The notes: generated from the letters alone by a model not told the origin. A stretch of DNA of 64,000 bases from Nitrosospira multiformis (GCF_900111585.1 NZ_FOHI01000001.1:248001-312000), one strand, 5' to 3'. Numbered from the stretch's first letter, positions 43,971 to 54,067 are shown. A program made the numbers and translations.

Positions 43971-46900
43971 TCAACTTGTCCCGGCGGGATAGAGCGCGTC
44001 TCTTCCATGGACGAGATGGTACAGCACCGGTAGTACCAGCAGTGTCAGCGCCGTGGATGAGAGAATTCCTCCAATGACCACCGTTGCCAGTGGCCGCTGC
44101 ACTTCTGCCCCTATACTTGTAGCCAGGGCCATGGGAACAAACCCGAGGGCAGCCACCAGGGCTGTCATCAATACCGGCCGCAATCTCGCGAGTGCTCCTT
44201 CCTTGATGGCATCTTCCAGCGACCGGCCTTGCGCACGCAAATCCCGTATGAACGACAGCATCACGAGGCCGTTCAGCACGGCGACACCAGACAGAGCAAT
44301 GAACCCGACCGCAGCGGAAATGGACAAGGGGATGTCCCGCAACCACAATGCCACTAAACCGCCACTGAGGGCAAAGGGAACACCGGTGAACATCAACAGC
44401 CCGTCCCGAAAATTACCGAACATGGTGTAAAGCAGCATCAGGATCAGCCCAAGCGCCAGGGGAATTGCTATTTGTAACCGCTTCGCCGCGGAAACCAGTT
44501 GCTCGAACTGCCCACCCCAGGTAAGCCAGTATCCGGAAGGAATTGGCACTTGCTTCACCACCAATGCTTCCGCTTCTTCGACAAAGGAACCAAGATCCCT
44601 CCCTCGTACATTTGCCGTAACGACAGCCCGGCGCTTGCCGTTTTCCCGGCTCACCTGGTTGGGTCCCTGGAGAACTTCGACAGTGGCAACTTCGCCGAGG
44701 GTAACGTAGGTGGTCATGCCGACAGGTGCCTGGCTTTGCGGGCCTCCGGTTGATGCCTGGCTTTGGGGGCTCCCGGTGGCTGTCTGGCTTTGCGGATTTC
44801 CGGTTGACGGTCCCTGCAGGGGAATACCGATGGGCAATCGCCTGAGTGCGTCAGGATCGGCGCGCAACTGTTCCGGGAGCCGCACCTGCAACTCGAAGCG
44901 GCGGTCGCCCTCGAAAATGGTCCCGGCGTTTTTTCCACCAATGGCAACCGCTACTGCATCCTGTATATCCGCAACATTCAATCCATAACGGGCAAGCTTT
45001 ACACGGTCAGGCTGAACGGTCAGCACCGGCAGGCCGGTAAGTTGCTCGATTTTTACATCCGCCGCGCCCGGAACAGTCTCGAGCAGATGCTCGATCTGGT
45101 CTGCCACCCGGAATAGGGTGTCCATGTCATCACCGAATACCTTTACCGCGACGTCCGCTCGCACACCGGACAGCAACTCATTGAATCGCATTTGGATGGG
45201 CTGGGTAAATTCATAATTGTTGCCCGGTACCTGGCCTACTGCCTGCTCCAGTGCAACAATAAGATCTGCCTTCGTGGAATATTGTTTCCGCCATTGTGAC
45301 TGGGGTTTCAGTATGACGAAGATGTCCGCCACGTTCGGCGGCATGGGGTCGGTTGCAATCTCGGCAGTTCCGATCTTGGTGAAAACACGCTCCACCTCGG
45401 GAAATGCCTTGATCGTCTCCTCCACTTCATGCTGCATCTCGATCGCCGTGGTCAGGCTGGTACCGGGAATGCGGATCGCGTGCAGCGCGATATCTCCCTC
45501 ATTGAGGCTGGGTACGAACTCTGTACCCATTTTTGTGGTCAGCAGGCCGCTCAATGCAACAATCACAACGGAGGTCGTGACGGTGAGGCCCTGGTTTCTC
45601 ATTACGGCGTTGAGAACCGGCAGATAGGCTTTCTTTGCCCACGCAACCACCGCATTTTCCTTTTCTCTCACCTTTCCAGTCAGGAAGAGTGCAATCGCCG
45701 CCGGGATAAACGTTATGGAAAGAATCATCGCCCCTAGCAGGGCGGTTAATACCGTATAGGCCATTGGGTGGAACATTTTCCCTTCCACTCCTGAAAGGGT
45801 GAAGACGGGAAGATAAACCACCATGATGATGAGCTCGCCATAAATGAGCACACGCCGCGCTTCCCTGGTCGCGTCGAATACCACCGCGAGACGCTCGTTC
45901 AATGAGAGTTCCCGCCCCAGCCGCCCCTGCTCATGAGCCAGCCGGCGCATGCTGTTTTCCACGATGACGATGGCGCCGTCCACGATGAGGCCGAAATCGA
46001 GTGCCCCCAGGCTCATCAGATTGGCGCTGACGCCATTGGCGACCATTCCGGTAAAAGTGAACAGCATCGAGAGGGGAATCACGAGCGAAGTGATGACGGC
46101 CGCACGCAGATTGCCAAGGAAAAGGAACAGCACGACGATGACCAGTATCGCGCCTTCAAACAGGTTGGTGGCAACCGTCCTGATCGTCTTGTCCACGAGC
46201 GTCGTCCGATCATAGACAGCAATCGCTTCGACACCTCTCGGTAGATTCCGGTTGATTTCGGCAAGTTTTTTTGCGACCGCCTGGGAAACGACACGACTGT
46301 TTTCCCCGATCAGCATGTGGGCGGTGCCGATCACAGTCTCTTGCCCATTCTGGGTCGCGGCACCCGTGCGCAATTCCCGTCCTATCAGCACATCGGCCAC
46401 GTCCTTGATGCGTATGGGTATCCCCAAGCGGGACCCAAGGGTAATATTGCCGATCTCTTCCAGGTTTGCCACCTGTCCCGGCACTCGCACCAGGTACTGT
46501 TCGCCGCTTTTCTCGATATATCCGGCGCCGACATTGAGATTATTGAGGCGCAGTGCGACGATGACGTCATTCAGTGTCAATCCGAAAGAGATCAGCTTTT
46601 GGGGGTAGGGCGCGACATGGAATTGCTTGACGAAACCTCCGACAGCGTTTATTTCCGTGACACCCGGTACCATGCGCAGCTGCGGCCGGATGATCCAATC
46701 CTGGATTTCCCGCAGGTCGGTGATGCTGTATGGCGACCCGTCAGGCTTTCGCGCATCCTTTTTTGCATTGACAGACCACATGAAAATCTCGCCCAGGCCG
46801 GTCGAGATCGGTCCCATGGTCGTTTCCACATCAATCGGTAAACGCTCTTTGGCTTCCTGCAGCCTCTGGTCGATCAACTGGCGAGCGAGGTAGATATCCG

Positions 46901-47201
46901 TGCCGTCCTCAAAAATAACCGTAACCTGCGAGAGGCCGTAGCGGGAAAGCGAGCGGGTGTACGCGAGATTGGGGAGTCCCGCCATGATCATCTCGATCGG
47001 GAACGTGACGCGTTGTTCAACCTCGATCGGGGTATACCCGGTTGCCCGTGTATTGATCTGTACCTGCACGTTGGTTATGTCGGGCACGGCGTCGATTGGG
47101 AGCTTCTGGTAACTATGGATTCCCACGGCGCCCATCGTCAGCACGGCCATCAGAACCAGGACGCGCCGCTGAATGGAGAGTTCGAGGATGCGCTCAATCA
47201 T
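43971..47201 (-). CDS. czcA: CzcA/CusA-type heavy-metal efflux RND transporter
   Basis: A 1076-residue inner-membrane proton-driven pump exporting divalent or monovalent heavy metals. It starts IERILELSIQRRVLVLMAVL and has the HAE/HME signatures AVPDITNVQVQINTRA and ALDFGLIVDGAIVIVENSMR (proton-relay aspartate). The periplasmic domain carries an unusual insert of three 9-residue repeats at about residues 798-825. The metal cannot be assigned with certainty; the LDFGLIVDGAIVIVEN segment fits the divalent-metal HME class better than the Cu/Ag class. It is the last gene of the czcI-like/czcC/czcB/czcA operon. Confidence 0.93.
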   Translation of the reverse strand: MIERILELSIQRRVLVLMAVLTMGAVGIHSYQKLPIDAVPDITNVQVQINTRATGYTPIEVEQRVTFPIEMIMAGLPNLAYTRSLSRYGLSQVTVIFEDGTDIYLARQLIDQRLQEAKERLPIDVETTMGPISTGLGEIFMWSVNAKKDARKPDGSPYSITDLREIQDWIIRPQLRMVPGVTEINAVGGFVKQFHVAPYPQKLISFGLTLNDVIVALRLNNLNVGAGYIEKSGEQYLVRVPGQVANLEEIGNITLGSRLGIPIRIKDVADVLIGRELRTGAATQNGQETVIGTAHMLIGENSRVVSQAVAKKLAEINRNLPRGVEAIAVYDRTTLVDKTIRTVATNLFEGAILVIVVLFLFLGNLRAAVITSLVIPLSMLFTFTGMVANGVSANLMSLGALDFGLIVDGAIVIVENSMRRLAHEQGRLGRELSLNERLAVVFDATREARRVLIYGELIIMVVYLPVFTLSGVEGKMFHPMAYTVLTALLGAMILSITFIPAAIALFLTGKVREKENAVVAWAKKAYLPVLNAVMRNQGLTVTTSVVIVALSGLLTTKMGTEFVPSLNEGDIALHAIRIPGTSLTTAIEMQHEVEETIKAFPEVERVFTKIGTAEIATDPMPPNVADIFVILKPQSQWRKQYSTKADLIVALEQAVGQVPGNNYEFTQPIQMRFNELLSGVRADVAVKVFGDDMDTLFRVADQIEHLLETVPGAADVKIEQLTGLPVLTVQPDRVKLARYGLNVADIQDAVAVAIGGKNAGTIFEGDRRFELQVRLPEQLRADPDALRRLPIGIPLQGPSTGNPQSQTATGSPQSQASTGGPQSQAPVGMTTYVTLGEVATVEVLQGPNQVSRENGKRRAVVTANVRGRDLGSFVEEAEALVVKQVPIPSGYWLTWGGQFEQLVSAAKRLQIAIPLALGLILMLLYTMFGNFRDGLLMFTGVPFALSGGLVALWLRDIPLSISAAVGFIALSGVAVLNGLVMLSFIRDLRAQGRSLEDAIKEGALARLRPVLMTALVAALGFVPMALATSIGAEVQRPLATVVIGGILSSTALTLLVLPVLYHLVHGRDALYPAGTS
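44728..44808 (-). repeat. Three 27-base tandem repeats inside czcA
   Basis: Three consecutive 27-base units (44728-44754, 44755-44781, 44782-44808) share the core CTGGCTTTG. On the coding strand they give three copies of a nine-residue motif of the form (S/A)TG(N/S/G)PQSQ(T/A), in frame within the periplasmic part of the pump. Confidence 0.9.
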
Positions 47202-47269
47202 GATGCCGGTGAAACTGATCTATTTGATCAAGAGGGATGGAGCCCTTACTTGACCTGCCTGACCCGGAT

Positions 47270-48799
47270 CTAGTGCTCATGGGTAGCCCCCGATTTACCC
47301 AGCTCGGCTTTGATCGCAAAGCTGTTGCCTGCCGCGTATTGCTCTCCTGCCTCCAAGCCCCGGAGAACCTCGATCGTCTTGCCGTCGCTACGTCCCAGTT
47401 CCAGCGGCCGCGCTTCGAAATATTCACCATAACGCCCGAATACTACAGTCGAGTCATGAAGTGTCTGGAGCGCATCGGCAGATACGGCAACCGGTACGGG
47501 AATTTCTGCGGCCACCATTTCGGCAGTTACAAACATCCCGGGGCGCCATTTTCCCTCCCTGTTTTGCAGGGCGAGCCGCGCCGTGGCGGTACGGGTCTGG
47601 CCGCCGATCAGAGTAGTGATGTAGATAACAACGCCTTCTCCCTCCAGATTCGACGCCGTTGCCCTGACGGTTGCTTTTTGCCCGACCTTGACTACATCCA
47701 GATCTTTTGGATAAATCGTGATGCCGGCCCATACTGTCGAAACATCGGCAATAACAAAAATATGTTCATCTTCCTTCAGCGTCTGGCCGAGGGCGACAGT
47801 CTTGTCAATGATGAGCCCGGATATCGGCGCACGGACTTCATAGCTGGCCAGATTGCCGGAAGAAGCCGGCGCTTCCGGCTGCACTCCAAGCGACTGCAGC
47901 TTGACTGCAGCCAGGTCCAATGCAATCTCGGCCTCATTCAGCAGTTCCTGGGCCACGAGGTAGTCCTGCTTGGCAGAGATTTTTTCTTCCCACAGCTGCC
48001 GTTCGCGCTCATAGGTCGTTTGTGCCAGACCGAGCCGCTTCTTGGCTACCCGGTACTGGCTACGCAGTTCAGCCAGCATCTGGCTCTCTATCACCACAAG
48101 AATCTCTCCTTTCTGCACCTGCTGGCCGTGATGACGCTTCACCGCGGTGACTATTCCCGGGAGGCGGGGTACCACCTGCACGATGGTATGCTCATTGAAG
48201 ATGATCTCCCCAGGCAGCTTGAGCAGGGGTTTGATGATTGCCGGGCCGGCCGTGCGTATTTCGATGCCGGCGCCTTTCAGCATCTCGTCCGGCATTTCCA
48301 CCCTGGCCTCGACCTGACTGTATTCCCAGTGGATTGTCTTGCCTTTCCATTGAGCAGTAATCACGGCATCAAACGAATGCGGTTCCTCTACTATCTGATC
48401 GCTCACCAGATAATCAGCCTCAGGCGTGAATTTGAATACCTGCACGGGTGCCCCAAGGCGTGACAATGTCATGATGACCTTGGCAGCGGCGGGTGGAAGG
48501 GGCTTGCTCTTTTCATATAGATAGAGCCTGAAGCGTGGCGGTACGTTGGCCTCAAAAATAGTCACCTCCAGGCCAAAGCCGTCTGTTCCACCTTCGGTAA
48601 AAAGCTTTCCGCCTTTGGGTCCCTCCCGATAGTTCGATGATGCCTTGCCTTCGACCGCCGGTGCTTCATGAGCGGGATGAGCTGCGGAATCTCCGGAGAT
48701 GGATTGCGAAGTCTTGTCGGAGCTGAGTATCAACCCGCCGAGTGCAATTCCTACGGCGATTACGGAAAGGATCGGAATCAGTTTCTTCCTGTTATTCAC
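47270..48799 (-). CDS. czcB: CzcB-type RND periplasmic adaptor (membrane fusion protein)
   Basis: A 509-residue membrane fusion protein linking the CzcA pump to the outer-membrane channel. A single N-terminal membrane anchor (ILSVIAVGIALGGLILSSDK) is followed by a histidine-bearing linker (HPAHEAPAV). Then comes a roughly 150-residue N-terminal metal-resistance domain, the lipoyl half-motif around VVPRLPGIVTAVKRHHGQQV, a coiled-coil hairpin and beta-barrel (EVRAPISGLIIDKTVALGQT). The C terminus ends HEH. It lies 70 bases upstream of czcA. Confidence 0.92.
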   Translation of the reverse strand: MNNRKKLIPILSVIAVGIALGGLILSSDKTSQSISGDSAAHPAHEAPAVEGKASSNYREGPKGGKLFTEGGTDGFGLEVTIFEANVPPRFRLYLYEKSKPLPPAAAKVIMTLSRLGAPVQVFKFTPEADYLVSDQIVEEPHSFDAVITAQWKGKTIHWEYSQVEARVEMPDEMLKGAGIEIRTAGPAIIKPLLKLPGEIIFNEHTIVQVVPRLPGIVTAVKRHHGQQVQKGEILVVIESQMLAELRSQYRVAKKRLGLAQTTYERERQLWEEKISAKQDYLVAQELLNEAEIALDLAAVKLQSLGVQPEAPASSGNLASYEVRAPISGLIIDKTVALGQTLKEDEHIFVIADVSTVWAGITIYPKDLDVVKVGQKATVRATASNLEGEGVVIYITTLIGGQTRTATARLALQNREGKWRPGMFVTAEMVAAEIPVPVAVSADALQTLHDSTVVFGRYGEYFEARPLELGRSDGKTIEVLRGLEAGEQYAAGNSFAIKAELGKSGATHEH

Positions 48800-48801
48800 T
48801 T

Positions 48802-50217
48802 CTACTCCTTATCATCCGTAAAATCGGAATAGGCCGGTTCATCGGTATCCTGCCTGGCAACACCATCGAGGGGGGCCGCAATCAAACGTTCGATTTCATT
48901 GACAAGGCGCTGGTAGTTGGCGAGCGCCCGCACATACAGAATCTGGTTCTGAAACAAGGTGCGCTGTGCGTCGAGCACTTCAAGAAAGCCGAATTTGCCG
49001 AACTCATAACCCTTGTTCGTCACATCGAAAGCACTTCGGGCCGCAGGCAATATCTCCCCGCGCAATATTGATATCTCGTTTTCGACTGCTGTCAACGATT
49101 CGTAGGCTTGTACCAGCTCTGCCTTGAGGCGCAGGTCTGTCGCGGCTTGCTCATCCTGTGCCTTATCCAGGCGTTGATAGGCTTCCCGCAGGTTTCCCTG
49201 GTTCCGGTCGAATAATTGCAGCGGCATGGAGATACCTACGATTGCAGTCGTTCCCCCTGATTCCCAATGCTTGATCATGCCGCCCGCAAGGGTGATATCG
49301 GGAATGCGACGGGATTGCTCCACTTCGAGCAACGCTTTGCGATGTTCAATGCCTTTTCTGGCGCGATCCGCTATGGGGTTCGATAAGACTCGCTCGGTCA
49401 ATGTGGCTAAATCAGGCAGGACGACCATCGATTCCAGAGCTCCTAGCGCTTCCCCAAACTGAGGCGAATTGTCACCCCATAGCAGCGCAAGGCGTTTGCG
49501 CGCGGCGGCCAGTTCGCGTTGTGCCTGTCCCAGAGCAATTCGCGTCGTGGAAAATGCCACCCCCGCTTTAGTCTCTTCTATCGGCGGTACTTTTCCCGCC
49601 TGCACCCGGTGCCTGACAGTATCCACCACCTGCTGTGCCAGCCTCTGGCTCTCCTCGGCCAGCCGCAACTGCTCCTGCCCCGCCAGCACCTCTGTAAATA
49701 CGTTCGCTACCCGTGCGACGAGTTCGAGCCGTTTGGTTTCGAAGTCCTTGCCCGCCAGTGCTTGCCCGAGCGACGCAGCATTTACCCGCGCTGCACGTTT
49801 TCCTCCCAGCTCGATCAATTGGCTGATGCGAATGATCAAATCCTGCTGCTCGACATTTTGCTTGATGGCTCTTTGTCCGTTTTCGTTCCCCATGTTTCCG
49901 GCATTGTCGACGTCCACCGACAACTGAGGGTTGCGCAACAATCCGGCCTGTAACGTAACACCCTCCAGGGCGCGCATCTCCTTATCGAAGGAGGCCAGTT
50001 CGGGGTTGTGTTGAAGTGTGAGCCGCACCGCATCCCGCAGGGTGAGATTGCTCTTGACTCCAGGACCAGCAGCATTGGGAAAGCGCGTGCCCTCAATCGC
50101 ACGAATGCCCGTAAAAGAGCTGTCAGCACCTGCTGACGGCAAGCAAGTCATCGCAAGGACAAGCATGGCTCCCACACGCACACACTGCCTGATGATGAGC
50201 AACACATGAAAATTCAT
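48802..50217 (-). CDS. czcC: CzcC-type outer-membrane efflux channel (TolC family)
   Basis: A 471-residue TolC-family protein with a Sec signal (VGAMLVLAMTCLPSAGA) and two repeated outer-membrane efflux domains: SNLTLRDAVRLTLQHNPELA and, in the second half, DLRLKAELVQAYESLTAVEN with NKGYEFGKFGFLEVLDAQRT. The start at 50217 is chosen because GGAGA lies seven bases upstream; a TTG at 50241 also opens the frame. It abuts czcB with a two-base gap. Confidence 0.93.
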   Translation of the reverse strand: MNFHVLLIIRQCVRVGAMLVLAMTCLPSAGADSSFTGIRAIEGTRFPNAAGPGVKSNLTLRDAVRLTLQHNPELASFDKEMRALEGVTLQAGLLRNPQLSVDVDNAGNMGNENGQRAIKQNVEQQDLIIRISQLIELGGKRAARVNAASLGQALAGKDFETKRLELVARVANVFTEVLAGQEQLRLAEESQRLAQQVVDTVRHRVQAGKVPPIEETKAGVAFSTTRIALGQAQRELAAARKRLALLWGDNSPQFGEALGALESMVVLPDLATLTERVLSNPIADRARKGIEHRKALLEVEQSRRIPDITLAGGMIKHWESGGTTAIVGISMPLQLFDRNQGNLREAYQRLDKAQDEQAATDLRLKAELVQAYESLTAVENEISILRGEILPAARSAFDVTNKGYEFGKFGFLEVLDAQRTLFQNQILYVRALANYQRLVNEIERLIAAPLDGVARQDTDEPAYSDFTDDKE

Positions 50218-50622
50218 GGAGATTTCTCCGCGAGTAATCAAGGGAAACGCCTAACCTGTAGCTGATTACATAAATAGCGGTTTCGCCCTGGGTCCTTAGC
50301 CTCCTGTTCGCCCCCGAACCCTCTAACAGGCTCAGGACATCCTGGCCAAGATCGAAAGGTCGAATTTGTTCAGGACTCGCTTCAAGGGCCGAGCAGGGGC
50401 CAAACGGATGCAACGGATGCTCAAGACAGCCTTATCGGGGATCGACCGTTCTCGGGTTAAACAAGTACCGGAACAGGTATGCCCGAGGGTTCAGGGTGCA
50501 ATATAGAAACCATTTACCCTGCGAAAAGCTGGCCAGATAAACCAGAAGGCGTCCGGCGTTAATTCAGGGCTAACAGGTTTCGAGTTTGGACCATGTCACG
50601 CTTGGCTACCCGGCGACTTGGC
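50218..50622. other. Intergenic leader between the czcI-like gene and czcC
   Basis: Four hundred bases without a recognisable gene. An imperfect stem (CCTGTT ... AACAGG around 50305-50330) may form in the transcript. No clear promoter or metal-regulator palindrome was identified. Confidence 0.4.
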
Positions 50623-51003
50623 TTAAGAGATTCTGCGGGGGGGGTGAAGAGGTGAATCTGGGATGGATTCGGGAATAGTGACAATGACGAATCCTGTTAT
50701 GACTTCCTCAGCAGTGGAAGCTGCCACCATGAGGGGTGCTGTCAGGAAAAAGGGCTGATATTGCCCGGCTGCGTGCAGGCACAGATGTGTCGCGGCATCC
50801 AGATGACCTTTGTCGTCACGCAGGGCATGCTGATGGGCTTCGAGGTGAGCCGTCGGATCCAGGGACAGAACGTGATGCGCATGATCAAGCTCATGCGCAA
50901 AGACTTCCCCATTAAATGCCCAGCTCAAGGCGTTTGTCATCATGCTGACGAACAGCATGAGCATGACGAAATGGATACGGTGCCTGGGCATGATTCTGTT
51001 CAT
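50623..51003 (-). CDS. CzcI-like small histidine-rich exported protein
   Basis: A 126-residue protein with an N-terminal signal-like segment (IHFVMLMLFVSMMTNALSWA) and a histidine-rich stretch (HELDHAHH, HLEAHQHALRDDKGHLDA). The layout resembles CzcI-type periplasmic proteins encoded in front of czcCBA, which modulate the efflux response. Histidines probably bind the exported metal. It is on the same strand as czcCBA but 400 bases upstream of czcC. Confidence 0.62.
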   Translation of the reverse strand: MNRIMPRHRIHFVMLMLFVSMMTNALSWAFNGEVFAHELDHAHHVLSLDPTAHLEAHQHALRDDKGHLDAATHLCLHAAGQYQPFFLTAPLMVAASTAEEVITGFVIVTIPESIPDSPLHPPRRIS

Positions 51004-51385
51004 GGCATAAGAAAAACGGGAAAAGGAATTCTATACCCTTGAAGCCGGTAGTGCCAATGTTTGTTCGTTTCGCGCACCTGGACCGACTGGGGTCCCCATA
51101 CTGCTTCTTCCAGCAATAAAACTTCTGCTCCACAATCCAATCTTTCTTCTCATTGTGCTCATACCTTTCCTTGACATTCGCTGCTCATAAACTAGTTTTA
51201 ATAACACAAAATAAAATGATGGTGTCGAACACAGCTATGCATTGGATGATAAAAAAACAAACAGCGACCAGGATATCGTTGAGCGGAGATCAGAACTAGA
51301 ACTGTATGGCGCCCTGTTCGATAGAACTAAAAAAATTCTACGAATATCAAAATTCTATGCATATCAAATATAGGAGCAAACCGCC
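51004..51385. other. Divergent promoter region between the czc-type operon and the GMC oxidoreductase
   Basis: No gene is seen. The 150 bases before the GMC start are AT-rich (TTTTAATAACACAAAATAAA) and should contain its promoter. No operator could be named. Confidence 0.5.
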
Positions 51386-54067
51386 ATGCCACTTATCGCC
51401 CCCGACTACAACACCGCCTTTACCTGCGATGTTCTCGGACGTTACGACTGCAATACCTTTGACGAAGCGCTCGTTACTATAGATCCAAACGCCCGTGCCG
51501 CTGCCGGCCTGTATGCTCGAAGCGATCTTCGGCCGTTTGATTTCATCATAATTGGTGGCGGCACATTTGGCGCGGCTATTGCTGAACATCTGTGGTTCCG
51601 AAGCACTCAGCGCAGTGAGCGTATTCTCGTGCTCGAGGCGGGCCCCTTCCTCCTACCGGAACACGTGCAGAATCTACCAATGCTCGGCCTCGATACTGCG
51701 GGCGCGCGCAAGGATCATTCGCTGCAAGGCGAAGTCTGGGGCCTTGCCTGGAATTCAAGTGATCCTTTCGGTTTTCCTGGGCTTGCTTACTGTCTGGGCG
51801 GACGCTCGATTTACTGGGGTGGTTGGTCGCCCCGATTGCTCGACGCAGAAATGCCAAAAGACGTTTGGCCAAAAGAGGTGCTCGACGATTTAACGGCAAA
51901 AGCTCTGTCAGACGGCCGAAAGGGTTATTTCCGGCAATCAAGCGATCAGATCGGCGTCACAGAGACGAATGATTTCATTTTTGGCGATTTGCACCGGGCG
52001 ATGCGGCAGCAGCTGTTCGGGGGTCTCTCCTCGATCCCTGAGGTATATGATCTTGCGTTGCTGCCCGACCATCCCGCAGTCTATTATGGCAACACTCCAG
52101 TAACAATCGACGATCTGGCCAAGCTGCTTGGCATCGATAAATTGCCGAGCCCGCCGCCTTCTATCCAGAAACTCCGTGATGAGGCAAAACTTGAAGCACC
52201 GTTGGCCGTGCAGGGACAAGTGGGCCACGCCGGATTTTTTCCGTTTAACAAATTCAGCGCTGTTCCGCTACTCATGAAAGCAGCCCGCGAGGCGGCAAGC
52301 CAAACCCCGTTCGATGGAGTAATAAATCGGCTTGATGACGTAAAAAAACGGCTAATGGTCGTGGAACGCTGCCACGTTACCCAGCTCAACACTGTCAATA
52401 CCGAAGGGGGTAGACGCGTGAGCGAGATCGTTACCGAGCGGGGAGTGCTGCCGGTTTCCCCGGACAGCAAAGTCATCATTGCTCTCGGCACGATCGAGAG
52501 CGCTCGCCTTGCGCTAACCTCCTTTGGGACGGATGGAAAAATCGGCAGGAATCTGATAGCCCATTTACGCTCGAATGTCGATTTTCGAGTTCCCCGCGCC
52601 GCACTGGCAGCGCTGCCAACGGCGGTCAAAGCCCTCGAAGCGTCGGCACTTTTTGTAAAAGGCCGACATGAGTTCAAGAAGGCCGATGGTTCCTCAGATG
52701 GCTTTGCACACTTCCATTTCCAGATTACTGCGTCAGGTCTGGGCACCAACGGGACCAATTCTGAAGCTGAACTGTTTAAGAAAATCCCGGACATTGACTT
52801 GTTCGATGCACACAAGAATGCGACTGACACACACGTCGTCATTACAATTCGCGGCATCGGTGAGATGGGACCCAAGAACGACAATGACTTCAGCAACTCG
52901 GTTACGCTCGATCTTGATCCACAACAAAAAGACGAGTTTCAGGCACGGCGAGCATTTGTGAACCTCCAGCCAAGCTCTCGCGACTACGAACTGTGGGATG
53001 CGATGGATAAGGCGTCGGACGAGGTCGTGAAAATCTTTGCCAATGGGCACAAAATCGATGTCATCAAGGGCAAGAACGTGATTAAGGACGTTGACCCGAG
53101 CTCACTCGCAACGGTTCTGCCATATAAATTCTCTGATCAGGCCGGTCCGGGCCGCCGCGATGGCTTGGGCACGACACATCATGAAGCTGGAACATTGCGA
53201 ATGGGAGAGGACGCGAAAAAATCGGTGACCGATCCCGATTGCCGTTTTCATAATGTGACAAACACTTATGTCGCTGGACCCGCACTCTTTCCTACCATCG
53301 GTTCACCAAACCCGATGCTCACAGGCATTGCCCTGGTCCGCCGGCTAGGAGATCACTTGATGCCGGAGCCGCCACTCGTGGTATCGGAACCAGGTTTCAC
53401 GTATCTATTCGACGGGAGCGATGTGCAGTTCGCGAATTGGGAGATGGCTGGGGGAGGCTCGTTCTCCCGATTTGGTCGCACGATAATTGCCCAGCAGAAT
53501 GAAAAAGGCATGGGTTTGCTCTTCTACAAGCCAAAACCCTTTGAGGATTTCACACTGCGCCTCGATTTTCTTCTTCCTCATCCCCGAGGCAATAACAGCG
53601 ATAACTCAGGTGTCTTCATTCGGTTCCGCGATCCACGGCTGCCTGATCCTGCCCCCGATCCGGTCGATCCTGCAGGCAATGCCGCTTTCGTTGCGGTTCA
53701 TACTGGATTTGAAATCCAGATCGATGAAGAAGCGCGTGGTGATACGCGTTTTGGCGAGCCCGACGGTTCATTTTTTGCGAGAACCGGGGCAATTTATAAA
53801 ATCAAGTCATTGGGGACCGGCGTAGGACAGCAGAATTACCAAAACAACATCTCTCTTGCGGCACGGCAGTGGCATCGCTACGAAATCGAGGTAAAAAAGC
53901 AGGATTACGTGGTTCGGCTCAACGGTCAGGAGGTAACCCGGTTTAAGCGTAGCCCTTCCGATACTGCTAGAGGGAATCCGCCCAGCGTTGATCCCAATTC
54001 AGGTTATGTTGGGCTGCAAACGCATACAGGCCAAGTAGCTTTCGCAAATGTTCGGATCAATGCATAG
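51386..54067 (+). CDS. GMC-type FAD oxidoreductase fused to a C-terminal DUF1080 (LamG-like) domain
   Basis: An 893-residue two-domain protein. The GMC part has the dinucleotide motif FIIIGGGTFGAAIAEHL at about 52-68, YCLGGRSIYWGGWSPRLL in the flavin site, and the C-terminal signature GTTHHEAGTLRMG (about 594) with FPTIGSPNPMLTGIAL. From about residue 670 a DUF1080-like beta-sandwich begins, with FTYLFDGSDVQFANWEMAGG, DNSGVFIRFRDPRLP and GYVGLQTHTGQVAFANVRI. It probably oxidises an alcohol or sugar, the extra domain binding carbohydrate or acting as a hydrolase-like module. No signal peptide is evident. AGGAG precedes the ATG. Confidence 0.87.
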   Translation: MPLIAPDYNTAFTCDVLGRYDCNTFDEALVTIDPNARAAAGLYARSDLRPFDFIIIGGGTFGAAIAEHLWFRSTQRSERILVLEAGPFLLPEHVQNLPMLGLDTAGARKDHSLQGEVWGLAWNSSDPFGFPGLAYCLGGRSIYWGGWSPRLLDAEMPKDVWPKEVLDDLTAKALSDGRKGYFRQSSDQIGVTETNDFIFGDLHRAMRQQLFGGLSSIPEVYDLALLPDHPAVYYGNTPVTIDDLAKLLGIDKLPSPPPSIQKLRDEAKLEAPLAVQGQVGHAGFFPFNKFSAVPLLMKAAREAASQTPFDGVINRLDDVKKRLMVVERCHVTQLNTVNTEGGRRVSEIVTERGVLPVSPDSKVIIALGTIESARLALTSFGTDGKIGRNLIAHLRSNVDFRVPRAALAALPTAVKALEASALFVKGRHEFKKADGSSDGFAHFHFQITASGLGTNGTNSEAELFKKIPDIDLFDAHKNATDTHVVITIRGIGEMGPKNDNDFSNSVTLDLDPQQKDEFQARRAFVNLQPSSRDYELWDAMDKASDEVVKIFANGHKIDVIKGKNVIKDVDPSSLATVLPYKFSDQAGPGRRDGLGTTHHEAGTLRMGEDAKKSVTDPDCRFHNVTNTYVAGPALFPTIGSPNPMLTGIALVRRLGDHLMPEPPLVVSEPGFTYLFDGSDVQFANWEMAGGGSFSRFGRTIIAQQNEKGMGLLFYKPKPFEDFTLRLDFLLPHPRGNNSDNSGVFIRFRDPRLPDPAPDPVDPAGNAAFVAVHTGFEIQIDEEARGDTRFGEPDGSFFARTGAIYKIKSLGTGVGQQNYQNNISLAARQWHRYEIEVKKQDYVVRLNGQEVTRFKRSPSDTARGNPPSVDPNSGYVGLQTHTGQVAFANVRINA

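Noticed and set aside
44728-44808. Tandem 27-base units as a possible CRISPR-like array
   Set aside because: There are no spacers, the units are contiguous and in frame inside czcA.
47237-48463. A 408-codon open frame on the plus strand
   Set aside because: It is antisense to czcB, whose adaptor motifs are unambiguous, so it is a shadow of that gene.
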